Shown here in pieces: positions 45,570 through 57,331 of a DNA stretch of 64,000 bases. Positions within the stretch are counted from its first letter, which is position 1. Each line of letters starts with the position of its first letter. The stretch lies in contig QCXZ01000001.1 of assembly GCA_025024175.1 (NCBI GenBank), forward strand, positions 35,520,942-35,584,941, read 5' to 3'. The DNA is from Rhyzopertha dominica. Taxonomy: Eukaryota; Arthropoda; Insecta; Coleoptera; Bostrichidae. The notes beneath the pieces were generated by a model. The model searched no databases and was not told where the DNA came from. It saw nothing but the letters and a program-made list of their open reading frames with translations. Made by a program: the position numbers and the translations under genes.

Positions 45570-47760
45570 AATATAATAATAATAATTTATTAACCAACAG
45601 ACATACAGGGTCCAAATTAGGTTAACGTTAACCGTACTGTACATAGGTACACACATCATATTCCAATAGCATTACTACATATCAAGAGATTGCAGTATTA
45701 CATTGATGTTTGAGTTGTTTAAGATTATTAGCAAAAAGGTCAAGATTGGCACTTAAGAGATTATAAGTAGGACACATGTTATGTATAGGTGAGTGTTGAC
45801 TGTTAGTGCTGGGTATACTACATACAAAGAAGGGCTTTGACCTTACATACAGTCTAGGTACACAAAAATAAAATAAAGAAAGCAAGTAGGAGCTGTATAC
45901 ATCGTTGTTAATCAGTTTATATAAGAATTGGAGCAATAAAAATGAACTGCGTGACCTTAAGGTCAGAAACTTAAATTCAGACAAAAACTGACTAGCGGAT
46001 ACCCTTGTTCCGGAAAAATACAAAGTTTAATAAAGAACAAATGCTAAAGGAATTTACGCTGAACATTTTCAATAGAGTTCACATGAGTAGAGTAAAAAGG
46101 GCTCCACACTACAACACAGTACTCGAGGCGAGGCCTAACATAGGTACGAAACACAACTTCCAAACACCGAATACTTTCGAAACCTCTAGTGTTTCTAATA
46201 ATGAATCCCAGCATACTCATAGCTTTAGCACAAATCATCTGCACAGAATGACCAAACGATAGTTTGTAGTCCATAAGAACACCCATTTCCCTAAAGGTAC
46301 TACAGCGATCCAACACAGCATTACCTATTACATATGCATATTCAATGTTGTTCAATTTACACGAATATGATAGCCCTACACTTAAGTGTGTTAAGTTCAA
46401 AATTATTCCTTCTACACCAGTATTCCACGGCCAAAATATCCTGTTGTATTAAATCACAGTCATGGACACAGTTTATAGTTCTAACCAATTTCAAGTCATC
46501 CATGTACATATAGACAGAACAGTTATTTATACATTCAGGAAGATCATTAATATATATCAGAAACATGATAGGGCCCAAGTTAGAGCCCTGGGTGACTCCA
46601 GAAGTTGAGACATCGTTACAAGATTTTACACCTTTGTACTTCACATACTGACGATTGCGTAACAATGAACAAAACAATTTTAACAAACTAGGACACAGCC
46701 CAATCATATCCAGCTTCCGCAGCATAATCAAGTGGTCGACTAGGTCGAAGGCCTTGGTGAGGTCCATATAAATAACATCCACCTGCTTCCTGTCATCCAA
46801 TTCCCCAGGCNGGCACTGAACCATTTCGCACAAATTAGTTTTAATCAATTTGTTTTTCCACAAATCCATGCTGACAAGCAGTAACAACCAGAAATATGAC
46901 TATATAGTACGTCAGACAAGATGGCCTCAAAAGCTTTGGAAAAATGAGGAATTATAGCAATAGGCCTATAATTAACAATCTCATACTTTGATCCAGACTT
47001 AAACACTGGACACACTTTGGATACCTTATAGCAAACAGGAAAGTATGACTATGACAAAATTAGATTTAATATGTAACATAATAGCTTCGATAGACAGCTT
47101 ACAGTGCCTCTAACGAAAAAAGGAGGTACATATATAGTCTGGGCCCATTGTGAAGTTGGACTTTAATCTTTTAAACACTTTTTTTGAACGGTACTTACCG
47201 ATACACGGAAATTATGAAGCACCGATGCACTGATACTATCACGATTGATGACTTATATTGGACATACTCGAAACGATCAATGTTACCATTATTCACAAAA
47301 ACAGTTTTAAAGTGTCAAGCAAATCCATTCACTATATCCTGTGGTTCACGTATCTGTGAATCATTGTAGACCATTTTTTCAGATATCCTAGTTGACCCCT
47401 TCTTTGTATTAATATACTTCCATAAATCTTCAAGATTTGAGCTGATACCATTTTCCGCATTTCTCATGAAGTTGTTATAAACTTCTCTAATTTTATACTT
47501 GACAACTCTCCGCAACTGTAGATATCTGTCTGAGTGATAAGGTGCACCAGACTGTCAACACAGACCACGATGCTTCTCCTTTATTTGAATATCTTGAATG
47601 ATGTCCTTTGTTATCCTGGCTGGGTAGTTAGTTTTATGTATTTTTGTCTTTGGAATGTATATATCCGAAAGGAAATAAAGTTCATAGTAGAAAGCCAAAC
47701 TTGCTTCATCAACATCACATATGGAATCCAAAGTCTGCATTAGCTAAAGCCTGGTAGAAG
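45570..47760 (-). mobile_element. Decayed non-LTR retrotransposon, ORF2 only
   Basis: Read from 47760 leftward: a linker region between endonuclease and RT (ICDVDEASLAFYYELYF, YIPKTKIHKTNYPARITKDI, VVKYKIREVYNNFMRNAEN); then the RT core at 46357-46887 with DLTKAFDLVDHLIMLRKL, SGVTQGSNLGPIMFLIYIND and YMYMDDLKLV; then the post-RT region with GVLMDYKLSFGHSVQMICAK and SMLGFIIRNTRGFESIRCLE; then a C-terminal segment to 45682. It ends near 45570 at an (ATT)n-like tail on the minus strand. Frameshifts separate the blocks and one N lies at 46811. No endonuclease was found, so it is 5'-truncated or decayed there. Confidence 0.8.
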
Positions 47761-49157
47761 TCATTAAAGAAATATCAATAGATGAGTGGAAAGCATTGTC
47801 TTTGCTAGCAACTGGATTATCCACCAGGTGACATCACATTCCTTTTTAGAGGCTGGGCTTAATTCAGATTTCTAATTCAGTTAGCTTACTTGAAGACCGA
47901 TTTCATTTTGTCTTCCGACATTATATCCCCAAATTTGATTCCCTTTTGGGCTAACAACTATTTACCAGGATTTAAAATTCATGCAATTTCCTCATTGAAT
48001 GGCATAATCAGCTTTTTATTTCTATTAATTTTACCAATTCATTGATAATTAATGAAAAATTCATGGTTGTACGAGTAATTTTTTGTTTCGTTTGCATTTT
48101 TGAGTATGTTCTTAAATTGACTATAGGTTTTTTTTTATTTTATCAAAAGATATATGTCAAAATGAAAAAAATGAGAACTAGCAGAACTCTGTATGATAAT
48201 TTCTTTCTAATAGAATTAGTCTATGAAAAAATTTTTTGGACCAGAAAACAGGAATATCTCGTAATAGCCTTGATTTTCTTAATCAGAAAAAAATGTGGTT
48301 ATTCTAGGCAAAATATAGTATACTTTCACTAAGTTTCATTAAAATTGGGATATTTTTGTAGAGAAATGAAAAATTGAAAACAATAAAACAAAAAAGTCGA
48401 ATTTTCGCATTTTTCTCAGAAATTTTAGGATTACATTAAAAAGTAATCAAACATAAATTATTTTTTCATTATCTACAACTTCTGTATTGGATACTTTTCC
48501 TTTTGACGTAAACTTTCTTCCCCACACCCCTGTTGACACTTTTATCTTTTCCATTTATTATATATCCCTTTAACATTTCTACCTGTAGATCTTTGGATAA
48601 CGCTTTTTTTCTCTCTAAATGCAATATTTGGACTAATGGATAACTTTTACAATTTTTTTAGTAATAGATTGTATAAAAAATATACATGGTGATAAAATTT
48701 ACTTAACTTCTCTAGCATCAATGAGTCAACTAGTAAATATACCTGCCTCTTCGAAAAATCAACATTTCTAGTGCTTGCCTCGTTTTTTGTAAAAACACGG
48801 TCACAACAAAAATGAACTTGTCAACAGGTACCAAGGTTATGGCCTTACAAAAATAAGTTGGCAAGGCAACTTGTTACACTTATTTACAAACTATGGCTTC
48901 TGTGCTTAAGTTATCTTGTGTAGGTGCTATGTTCTGTGTTAAATAATAATTAATATTATAACCTGCCTGTTTACAGTACCATAAAAATTGTGTTGCTGGA
49001 ATGCAAATGAATCATCTATTAAAAAAATACAAACACACTTAACTGTAACTACAAAACTACAATAAACGTGATTATAGCAGTGAAAACATTGTTTGAACAA
49101 AACAAATAAACATATAACACAGTAAAACTTCAAAGGTAACTTACAGAAATGACTATA
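47761..49157. other. Intergenic, 3' flank of the helicase gene
   Basis: AT-rich, with long frames of low-complexity composition only. It includes the 3' UTR of the minus-strand helicase. The left part may contain a further unrecognisable piece of the non-LTR element. Confidence 0.4.
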
Positions 49158-49583
49158 TCAATTCACAGTTGTTTTGCGGTTATTTTCCATCTCATTATAC
49201 AATTCAGAGCGGTCCAAAAGTGCCTTCAATTCTTCTTTTGTGAATACATATCCATCAGGATGTACAGGCTGCACGCCATCAATATTGTTTAGCAATTCTT
49301 GCATTTCGACTAATTCCTGTTCGATATCCCTCTTTTCTTCAGTGTTTGTTATTTTAAATTTTCCTACAAAAATCCACACATTTAACTGCATTAAAACTCC
49401 GTTGTGTTCAAATATTCACTCACCATCTTTAATAACAGCTTTTTCAAGACGACGTTTCATGGTTCCACGATGGATAACTGTTTCATCAATAGTGTTCTTT
49501 GTGACTAGAGAGTAAATCATAACCGGTTTTGTTTGTCCAATTCGATGACAACGATCTTGAGCTTGAATATCAACTTGAGGGTT
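49158..49583 (-). CDS. HELLS: SNF2-family helicase, HELLS/LSH-like, last two exons
   Basis: The penultimate exon (49583-49424) begins [20 protein letters not shown], which carries the conserved SNF2 motif VI (DRxHRxGQ), and continues [17 protein letters not shown] and [12 protein letters not shown]. The last exon (49363-49158) ends [20 protein letters not shown] and a short Asn/Lys tail. The donor GTGAGT after 49424 and the acceptor GTAG before 49363 join in phase 1. The spacing from the helicase domain to a 'L..LLDRS(D/E)L' C-terminus is that of HELLS/LSH/DDM1, chromatin remodellers that support DNA methylation. The intron start at 49584 follows the position of the conserved 'SDW'. No upstream exon is visible in the remaining 14.4 kb, so either the intron is very large or the gene is truncated. 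Confidence 0.8.
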
Positions 49584-50245
49584 CTGTAACAAATTAATTA
49601 ATGTTGCTTTACAATTCAAAGGGAGTTCCATGTATAAAATTTAATAAAGACACCTCTGTTATTTCAGTTTTACTATGATTTATTCCTACAAACTACCTTC
49701 GGATCGTGTATTTTAAAAAAAATATTTTATATATATTAGGTCGGTTTCTTTTTTCTTTGGTAAAGTTGATGTTAGCTAAAATCAACCCAGTAACCATGAC
49801 AACACCTAAAATTGAGGTATGTGATTGGTCCAAATTTTAATTATTGAGTTGCTTTTATCTTAATACAAAGAAAATAATCTGGCTCATAGTGTTTATTTTA
49901 AGCAAATTAAAACAAAAAATTTTACAGCCTTCAGTACAAAATTTTATACCTAAAAGACAAATGTACTAAAACACAGATTTTAAAAATTGTCTTTTACAAC
50001 TCTGTAGATAGTACCATTTAAGTTCATATGTGAGGTAACTAGCATCAATATTGTAAGCCTCACAATTATCAAACCACATATTTTACAATGATATAACTTT
50101 ACCCTGTAGGCTAGCCAAACTATTAAAAAAACGTGAAATTATTGCTATATACAAGACACTAAAATCAATCCCAATTCCAGTCTCTCCTGCGTGTGTTATA
50201 AAGTCATGGCTTTTAACAATTACAAGTAATTTATACCCATAGAAC
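49584..50245. other. Intron sequence upstream of the helicase penultimate exon
   Basis: AT-rich sequence with no exon on the minus strand. A transposon-like segment near 49739-49900 (GGTCGGTTTCTTTTTTC...) has no assigned ends. Confidence 0.4.
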
Positions 50246-52330
50246 AAGCTGCGTTTATGCCACAAGTGCTATCCCTTACCAAAGTCATTATACTATAGGA
50301 AGTTGGCTCAGGCAAGCAATGCAATTGTTGGTTCTCAATTTTGGCATGATGGGAGTGCAACGTTTATGCTGCTGTAAACCCAGGGTTGCTAGCGGATAGG
50401 AAATATGTGGCGCTTTATTTACATCCAGCTTTTCCCCGGTTCCTGCAAACCAGAGGAATCACATTTTACATCACAAACACACATTATTAAAATGCCGGGA
50501 ACTACATTTACAGTTGCTTTATGCAACAGTTGCAAAAACTAGTATGACTGTTAAATACCTTAGACTTCCAAAACCCCAAAATTTGTAAGATGTTGATTTA
50601 AAGGTGCAAACTGGACGGCAAATGGAATCCAAGCACATGCCAGATTGTATTCAGAACATTTTACGGAAACTGATTATGAACACGACCCACAAGGGTGAGG
50701 CAGTAAAAAACTAAAAGAAAGGTGCAGTTTCATCGTTAAAACATGTTCGTCAGCAAAAGTCCAAAGAATGTGTCAAAACGTGTCTAATATGTGCAAATAG
50801 GGTACGAAGCAAGCTCTAATATCACCTTAGAAAAAAATCACAAATTTTCCTTTTTTAGTTTCTGCAAGTTATACACTTTTATGTATTATTTGTACGTTTC
50901 GATTCTCTATATCAACCTGTTAACCATAATGATGGCTTAAAGGCACCACCTTGGTTACTAAGTTCATATTAGCTAATTATAATACGAGAATGAGAATCGT
51001 CTTAAGACCCTGCACACTTCAAGATAAAGGTATCAAATTCTAGCAATCCAAATTTTGTATAGTTAAAAATTGTTTAATATAACAAAAAGGAATGTTTACT
51101 AACATCTAGATTAAATACTTTAAAGTTGCACTCATTGTGAAATATTCTGAATAAATTAAATAGTTTGCAAACAAGCTGACTGTTTGAATGTGCTATTTTT
51201 CACGTTTTTTGCCAGCTTTGACGATCATTTTGACCTTATGGTCAATTTCAAAGAGTGTCAGAACTATATGCCAGTTATCTGATGAAACAAAGCACATTCA
51301 AACAATTAGCTTGTTTCCAAGCATTTAATCGATCTAGATTATTAATAATTATTGCTAGTGATGAGTTCCCGAATAAGAAATGTAAGTACATGGTGTAATT
51401 ATCAAATTGTAAAATCAGTGAACTTTTGACAAAGTGAAACTGCAATTTTGAGACAAATAGAACCTGACACTATAGAATACTGAAATTTTGGTTCCCCATG
51501 ACTAACACCAAGCTGTTTGCCAATATGGCATTGCCTGATATTATTTAAAAACAAGTAGATCTTCACAGTATTCAAAGAACTTCATCCTAAAAACCTTTTA
51601 GGTATGTCCCATGATATTCCTATATTCCCAGAGACTAGTCTATTTAGTACCCTTGTTTATTCATTACCTTTTCAATGAAACAAGTATTAGTGTTTTTGTT
51701 TCTCATTATGCAACATACCCCTATTGTTGGCATAATCTAACGGAATATTGAACTAATTAAAATATGACTAAAATATTTTTATTTCTAAGAACTTCTCTGA
51801 GATACATGGTGTTAAAATGGTACTTACCAGTTCAATTTTTTATACCTTTGCTTACAGCAAACTTGAAAAGTTTATGAATTGCAAATAGTCACTTGTGACA
51901 ATATGCATGTTAATAAATAATTACAGACTCGCTAGTATAGACAGTGGAATTAGGCTTGTTAATATTTTAAATCGTTCTTTGAAGGTTAAACTTGTTAGGT
52001 CTCATTAAATGATTGATCGATAATAAATGTATATTGCATACATTTTTATAAAAAAAAAATAAGAATACAATTTAAGGCATAATTAATCATTAACAGAACT
52101 CTAGGCCATTTTCTTAGAAGTTAAATGTCATTCAGAAATTGAAACATTACATCAGACGCCCATAGACATGTTTAACATAGTATGATTTTTTATTTTTACA
52201 TATACCGTTGATTAAGTAATTATTTGCTAGCTAATTTTGCGTTTAATGAAATGGAAAATTTCTTTACAAGTGCTGAATTATGGATACTGCGTTTATCTAC
52301 ATCAATACAATATTTGAGTGTACAACNGNC
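50246..52330 (+). mobile_element. Left arm of a 4.8-kb palindromic THAP/P-like element
   Basis: This arm is the inverse of 53421-55030 at roughly 75-85% identity by eye. Matching landmarks (left; right on the other strand): GTGCAACGTTTATGCTGCTG near 50356 and 54915; AGTTGCACTCATTGTGAAAT near 51125 and AGGTGCACTCATTGTAAAAT near 54445; TTTATCTACATCAATACAAT near 52291 and TTTATCTACACCAACACAAT near 53440. The tip carries a decayed THAP exon. Internal subrepeats such as (C/T)AAACAAGC(T/A)GA(C/T)TGTTTGAAT are present in both arms. Ends are approximate. Confidence 0.75.
50492..50700 (+). pseudogene. THAP-domain exon remnant, left arm
   Basis: From the ATG at 50492 one frame gives MPGTTFTVALCNSCKN. 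Further frames give FKGANWTANGIQAHARLYSE and HFTETDYEHDP. The consensus of this and the right-arm copy fits a THAP zinc-finger: an N-terminal C..C pair, a central Trp, and a C-terminal 'SEHF' with the zinc-binding His. THAP domains bind transposon ends in P-element-like transposases. Stops and frameshifts make this copy non-functional. Confidence 0.55.
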
Positions 52331-52489
52331 ACAAACATCAGCTNTGGCCGACCGATGCCGAGCAGTGACCAAGTGCGTGTGGGCCAACTTCTCATATATA
52401 GACTTTGATCCTTCACCACCCACATCGAGATATGTTTCCAGAAAAAAATAAAAATATAATTTATCACTCTTAACTGCTGCCTGTGGCAT
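52220..52489 (-). other. Open frame across the arm/centre boundary, unassigned
   Basis: An 89-codon minus-strand frame contains YLDVGGEGSKSIYEKLAHTH and LKYCIDVDKRSIHNSALVKK and spans three N calls (52327, 52329, 52344). It could be transposase-derived or a stray exon of the helicase gene. It matches no helicase motif that I know, and part of it lies in repeat-arm sequence. Function unknown. Confidence 0.25.
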
Positions 52490-52690
52490 TGTGTGGAAAG
52501 AGCCATGCCAAATGGTTACTTTTAACTCTTTCAGTAAACTAAATCAAATGTTAAAAGCGACAGACTATTCCGAGTACTACAGAATGGCCCAAGAAGCAGC
52601 TTCCAAAACATTAAATATTGTCTTTTAATGGACATGTATGATATTTTTAATGGGTTTTACAGGCATGAGAAGAAATGAAAAAGTATTGCC

Positions 52691-52761
52691 GCCTTGACCG
52701 AGATTTGAACTCGGGCCTTTTGAACACTAGTCAAACGCTCTACCCACTGAGTTACCAAGGC
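52691..52761 (-). tRNA. tRNA-Thr(AGT)-like, copy 1
   Basis: The 71-nt minus-strand sequence folds as a cloverleaf. Acceptor stem GCCTTGG/TCAAGGC (one G-U pair), D stem GCTC/GAGC, anticodon stem TTTGA/TCAAA with loop CTAGTGT (anticodon AGT), T stem CCGAG/CTCGG with loop TTCAAAT. Internal promoter boxes (TAGCTCAGTGGG; GAGTTCAAATCTC) are present, and a T5 run follows the 3' end, as for pol III termination. The base after the anticodon is G rather than the A expected for a true threonine tRNA. It may therefore be a tRNA-derived element rather than a functional gene. It is identical to the copy at 53237. Confidence 0.65.
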
Positions 52762-53236
52762 CCTATTCAGAATCGAGGTCAAAGCGGCATATATTCGTCA
52801 ATGTTATGTAATGCTGCTGAACGCCATCCAGCGCATTTACAGTTGAATCGCTCGTCGCTCGTTATTTGCGAGCTTCGGAGCGCAATTCACTGCGGTGGCC
52901 AGATTGTGGCGACCAGCAGCTAATTACAACCCAATTATATATTATTATACACAGTGAAAGTTATTTACTGCCTGAATTGACTTTTAATGGACATGTATGA
53001 TATTTTTAATGGGTTTTACAGGCATGAGAAGAAATGAAAAAGTATTGCCGCCTTGACCGAGATTTGGGTTGTAATTAGCTGCTGGTCGCCACAATCTGGC
53101 CACCGCAGTGAATTGCGCTCCGAAGCTCGCAAATAACGAGCGACGAGCGATTCAACTGTAAATGCGCTGGATGGCGTTCAGCAGCATTACATAACATTGA
53201 CGAATATATGCCGCTTTGACCTCGATTCTGAATAGG

Positions 53237-53307
53237 GCCTTGGTAGCTCAGTGGGTAGAGCGTTTGACTAGTGTTCAAAAGGCCCGAGTTCAAATCTCGG
53301 TCAAGGC
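53237..53307 (+). tRNA. tRNA-Thr(AGT)-like, copy 2
   Basis: Exact inverted duplicate of the sequence at 52691-52761, with the same cloverleaf, anticodon AGT, G at position 37 and downstream CTTTTTC terminator at about 53315. The 5' flank is also shared. A third, truncated piece (3' half of the T arm and acceptor only) lies at 53049-53067 on the minus strand. Confidence 0.65.
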
Positions 53308-53420
53308 GGCAATACTTTTTCATTTCTTCTCATGCCTGTAAAACCCATTAAAAATATCATACATGTCCATTAAAAGTCAATTCAGGCAGTAAATAACTTT
53401 CACTGTGTATTAAATATTGT

Positions 53421-55030
53421 GTTGGTGTAGATAAACACTATCAATGTACTCAGCACTTCATTAAATGTAAAATTATTTAGCAAACAATTTCGTAATCAGC
53501 TGTATAATATGTAAAAGGTAGAAATCACATTATGTTAAACAAGTCTATGGTTACCTGATGTGATATTTCAATTACTGAATAATGTTCTAAGAAAATATTG
53601 ATTTACACTAAAACTGTAAAGTTTTTCGATATGCATCCAAACTCAATATTTTTTGTAAAGTCTAAAAGTACTATGATAAACAAGAATATATTTAAAGGTT
53701 AAAAAACATTGCTCGATGAAAGTTGACTACACAGGTAACTGAAAATTCTGGGAAATTCAGACTATATTATTTCACAAAATATGAACTTTAAATATTTGGA
53801 GAGTCTTAAATGTGTCAGAAAAAAATTGATCAAAACTTCAAAGTATTAGGTCTCTAAATTGAATGGTATAGGATGTGTTCATATAAACACTTTCGGCTTA
53901 AAACAAGATATTGCAGTTTCCTTGCTAAATTATAGCTATGGTGAGGTAAGTTTTGATAAATACAATATTTTGTAAGTAGTTACTTACAATATTATGCATA
54001 TCCATACATAATTACAAACTCCCCAGTATAAATAGATTGGAGTCTCTAGGAATGTAGGAATATCATAATACAATGGTGCCTGAAAATTATTCAGGATTAA
54101 CTGCTTTGGCTACGGTGTAGATCTATGTGTTTTTAAATAACATAAGGCTATTCTATTCTATTCTGTTTCATCAATTTGATAAGTGCCGCCTGTACTTGCA
54201 TTTCTTATCAGGTAACCGTTTACATTTAAAATTCAAGAGCACTCTGGAACTCATCACTAGAAGTTATTAATAAATAATAATCTAGATAACTTGAAAACAA
54301 GCAGATTGTTTGAATATGCTTTGTTTCACGTTTTTTATCAGATAGCTCTGACATAAAGGTATAGTTCTGAGACTCTGAAAATAACAGAAGGTTGAACGAT
54401 CATAAAAGCTAGGCTATTTAATTGATTCAGAATATTTTACAATGAGTGCACCTCTGAAAGTATTAAGTATTCATTTTCTTTTGTAATTTTAAACAATTTA
54501 GAGCTAGCAAAATTTGGTTTGCTATAATTTGATGCCTTCATCTTGAAATTTGCGGGGTATTCTAATTGTTATAGCAGGATTTTTTTACTGGCTTACCAAA
54601 TGGTTTCTTTGTAAGTCACGTTCATAAAATGTTCATGTACTCAGGTTTCTCTTGCCGTCTGGTTTGCACCTTTGAATCCACATTTTAAGAATTTCTGTGT
54701 CTTTTGGTATTTAAGTGTCTTACAAGTTTTTACTATACTGTTCTTGCACAAAGCAACTGTACACCGAGTACCTAACATTTTAGTAACATGCGCTTATTAC
54801 TTAAAAAGTGATTCCTCTAGTTTGCAGGAACAGGAAATGGCTAGAGGGAAATAAAGTGTCACATATTCCTTATTCCCTAGCAACCCTGGGTCTACAGCAG
54901 CATAAACGTTGCACCCCTACCATGTCAAAATCGCGAACTGAATGCAATTGCATTGTTTACCATAGGGAGTGAGCTGACTTCCCATATAATGGATTTTTGA
55001 TAGCGGCCTTCCGGGTAAACAATCGACAGG
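53421..55030 (-). mobile_element. Right arm of the palindromic THAP/P-like element
   Basis: Inverse of the left arm 50246-52330. The outer end is near 55030; AATGCAATTG is shared with the left tip just outside the GTGCAACGTTTATGC landmark. The arm is about 0.4 kb shorter than the left one, so it has lost segments. A decayed THAP exon faces inward from the tip. Confidence 0.7.
54600..54778 (-). pseudogene. THAP-domain exon remnant, right arm
   Basis: On the minus strand from the ATG at 54778 the sequence is colinear with 50492-50700. It begins MLGTRCTVALCKNSIVKTCK, has the AA(G/A)ATGTGGATTCAAAGGTG block, and has lost the SEHF region. Stops interrupt the frame. Comparison with the left copy shows where each has decayed. 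Confidence 0.5.
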
Positions 55031-56390
55031 TGCAAGAATATTTAGTGTGTGACATATAAAACATGAAAATACTGTCACAAAATGTGAAAACCCAGAATCA
55101 TTGTCCAAAAACTTGCAAACACATTCTTATTAAAAATTAGTGTAACTGTGTTAGTTTTCTGCACTGCTGAATATTGTGCACTGATATAGTTAAACAGATA
55201 TCATGCTAATCTTATAAACAACTAAATCAGGCCATTATTAGATCGACTCCAATTCAGTAACAACAGATATTAATCAATATTCCACCTCCAAAAACTAGAC
55301 CTTTTATTCGTATCACCCCATCCATGATGATATATCTCTACTTACAACATATTAATTAAGATTAAAGTCAAGAAATCCAGTAAGTTACTAACTTCAGTAA
55401 TGAGGAGCATTAGAACAATGGAGAGCACAGCCAACAATGTGTTAGATGTGGTGCCGATGAACAGACTGTTTCCCTCTAAGGTTTGGAATGCCTTGATATT
55501 TGTTTTAGGACATCGTTACATAGATTACAACTTATGTTTATAAGAACACTAGGGAACAGTCATAGAGTTTAGTAAAATAAGGTTTAAATTTATATTTTAT
55601 AATTTGAAATCTGTAATGTGTCATATTATGTTTAACAAATCAAATCAAAAAAATATACCACGTTGGCTGCGATACATGTCCTCGGCGACATGTATCACAC
55701 CTGTATCACACTTTACGACTATGCAGCGGCAAAATCTGTCTATTTTAGTTCTGTGCGAAATGCGTAATATCACTAACTTTTGTCGCAGAAAGCTTTCATA
55801 TATACAGTTGTGTTTCTCTATGCACCCCAAAGCAGAATATGACATTTTCCAGTTAAATGTCTCCCGCGACATGTACCACGTACAATTAATATGGCATTAG
55901 TTGTGAGTTGTGTGCGATACATGTCATCGGAGTTATATACCAACAAGCCTATGCTTACAGTTACAGTGCAGTTAATGTACAATGGATTCAACAGGGAAAA
56001 AAGGTTAATAGGCTTGGTGAAGTCAACAAACGATTTGCCAGCAACGAAAAGTGAACAAAATCAGCCCTCTTGTCTAAAGGTGATCTAAGTTATCAAAGTT
56101 ATGATCCATCTAGATGTGGAGGTGGATCATCAAACGAATCACCTACAGATACCGAGAATGATACTGATGCAGAACACAAAGAACGATGGTAATGAGGAAA
56201 GAACGTGATGCAACAAAAATTATGAAATGGTATGAAAATCGGCCTATTCTGATGATAATCAGTTTCTTCATTCACAATGCATCGCTAGTAACTACAGGGA
56301 ACAATGCAATTAGGGTATGAGGACCATCGCTAAAAACATTTTTTTTTAAATTTCAGGCAAAAGGAACAGAAAAGGCGAAGAAATTTTAAA
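55031..56390. other. Intergenic/intronic, including 5' part of piggyBac-like DNA
   Basis: At 55370-55500 a minus-strand frame (FQTLEGNSLFIGTTSNTLLA then VLSIVLMLLITEVSNLL) looks like a membrane-spanning coding segment with AG and GTAAGT at its borders; I cannot assign it. At 55665-55695 a palindrome (GATACATGTC..GACATGTATC) is present, echoed near 55865 and 55912. An acidic stretch near 56140-56190 (TDTENDTDAEHKER) may be the N-terminal part of the piggyBac-like ORF. Confidence 0.35.
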
Positions 56391-57331
56391 AACCAAGAAG
56401 GGGTAGATTTTAGTGATCAAATGGCCTCTTATCACACATCCGTGAGGAAGAGCTTAATATGATATCAATATGTCAAAGCAAAATTTGAAAATGCCGGATG
56501 GCATACCCACTTTTTTTATTAAAAAATGCGCTACAACACTTATAGTGAGCCTCTCACTTTGATCTTTAACCGATCCTTGTCAACGGGCGAATTCCCTTCC
56601 CAGTGGAAAGTAGCCCATGTTTTGCCCATTCACAAAAACGGTGACAAAAATTTGGTTGCCAATTACCGCCCTATCAGCAAGCTATGTATTTTCAGTAAAG
56701 TCCTCGAACTTCTAGTGCACGACATTCTATTTCGGGCCCTGAAAGCGTCAATTCTTACTCAACAACACGGCTTTTTTTCTCAACGTTCTGTCGAAACAAA
56801 TCTTACAGAATATTGCAACTTTATTTTAAATTCCATGGATCATCAGATTCAAGTAGATTCTGTTTATACAGATTTCAGCAAGGCTTTTGATAAAATTGAC
56901 CTCTGTATTTTAATTCACAAACTGTCAAAAATAGGTGTGCACAGAACTTTGTTAAGATGGTTATCATATGTCAGCGGCAGAACTCAAGTAATATCGATAA
57001 ATGCTTTTAAATCATCACCTTACTGGGTCACTTCAGGTGTACCACAAGGTTCGGTTTTGGGGCCTTTACTGTTCTTAATTTATATTAATGATATTAAGCA
57101 TTGTTTTGAATTCTGCAATTTTCTTCTTTATGCTGATGACCTAAAAATCTTCGCTCCCATAAGTAATATCTCTGACTGTATACTATTTCAAAACGACCTA
57201 TGTCAATTCTATAATTACTGTAAAATTAACAAACTTTATTTAAATTTCAGTAAGTGCTGTACTATTACATTTTCTAGAAACATTGGACTATTTTCCTTTG
57301 ACAACAATAAGATAAAGACCGTTTCTCATGT

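Larger units (their letters stand above)
52622..53408. mobile_element. 787-bp insert carrying two inverted tRNA-like genes
   Basis: The insert is framed by a 12-bp direct repeat ATTAAATATTGT (52610-52621 and 53409-53420), a target duplication. Inside, 52626-52933 is exactly repeated in inverted orientation at 53068-53375, and a partial direct copy of the first about 87 bases lies at 52981-53067. A shared end block (CACAGTGAAAGTTATTTACT) lies at about 52952 and, inverted, at the right end near 53400. Each of the two full copies carries a tRNA-like gene with a T-run after it. The exact identity of the copies contrasts with the old, diverged arms around the insert. Confidence 0.75.

Noticed and set aside
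52675..53323. Two identical 82-codon frames on opposite strands
   Set aside because: They run through the tRNA-like genes and their flanks; the identity only reflects the exact inverted repeat.
53068..53375. Exact palindrome as a pure assembly artefact
   Set aside because: Kept as a caution only: the 12-bp direct repeat at both ends of the insert and the partial third copy argue for a real insertion event.
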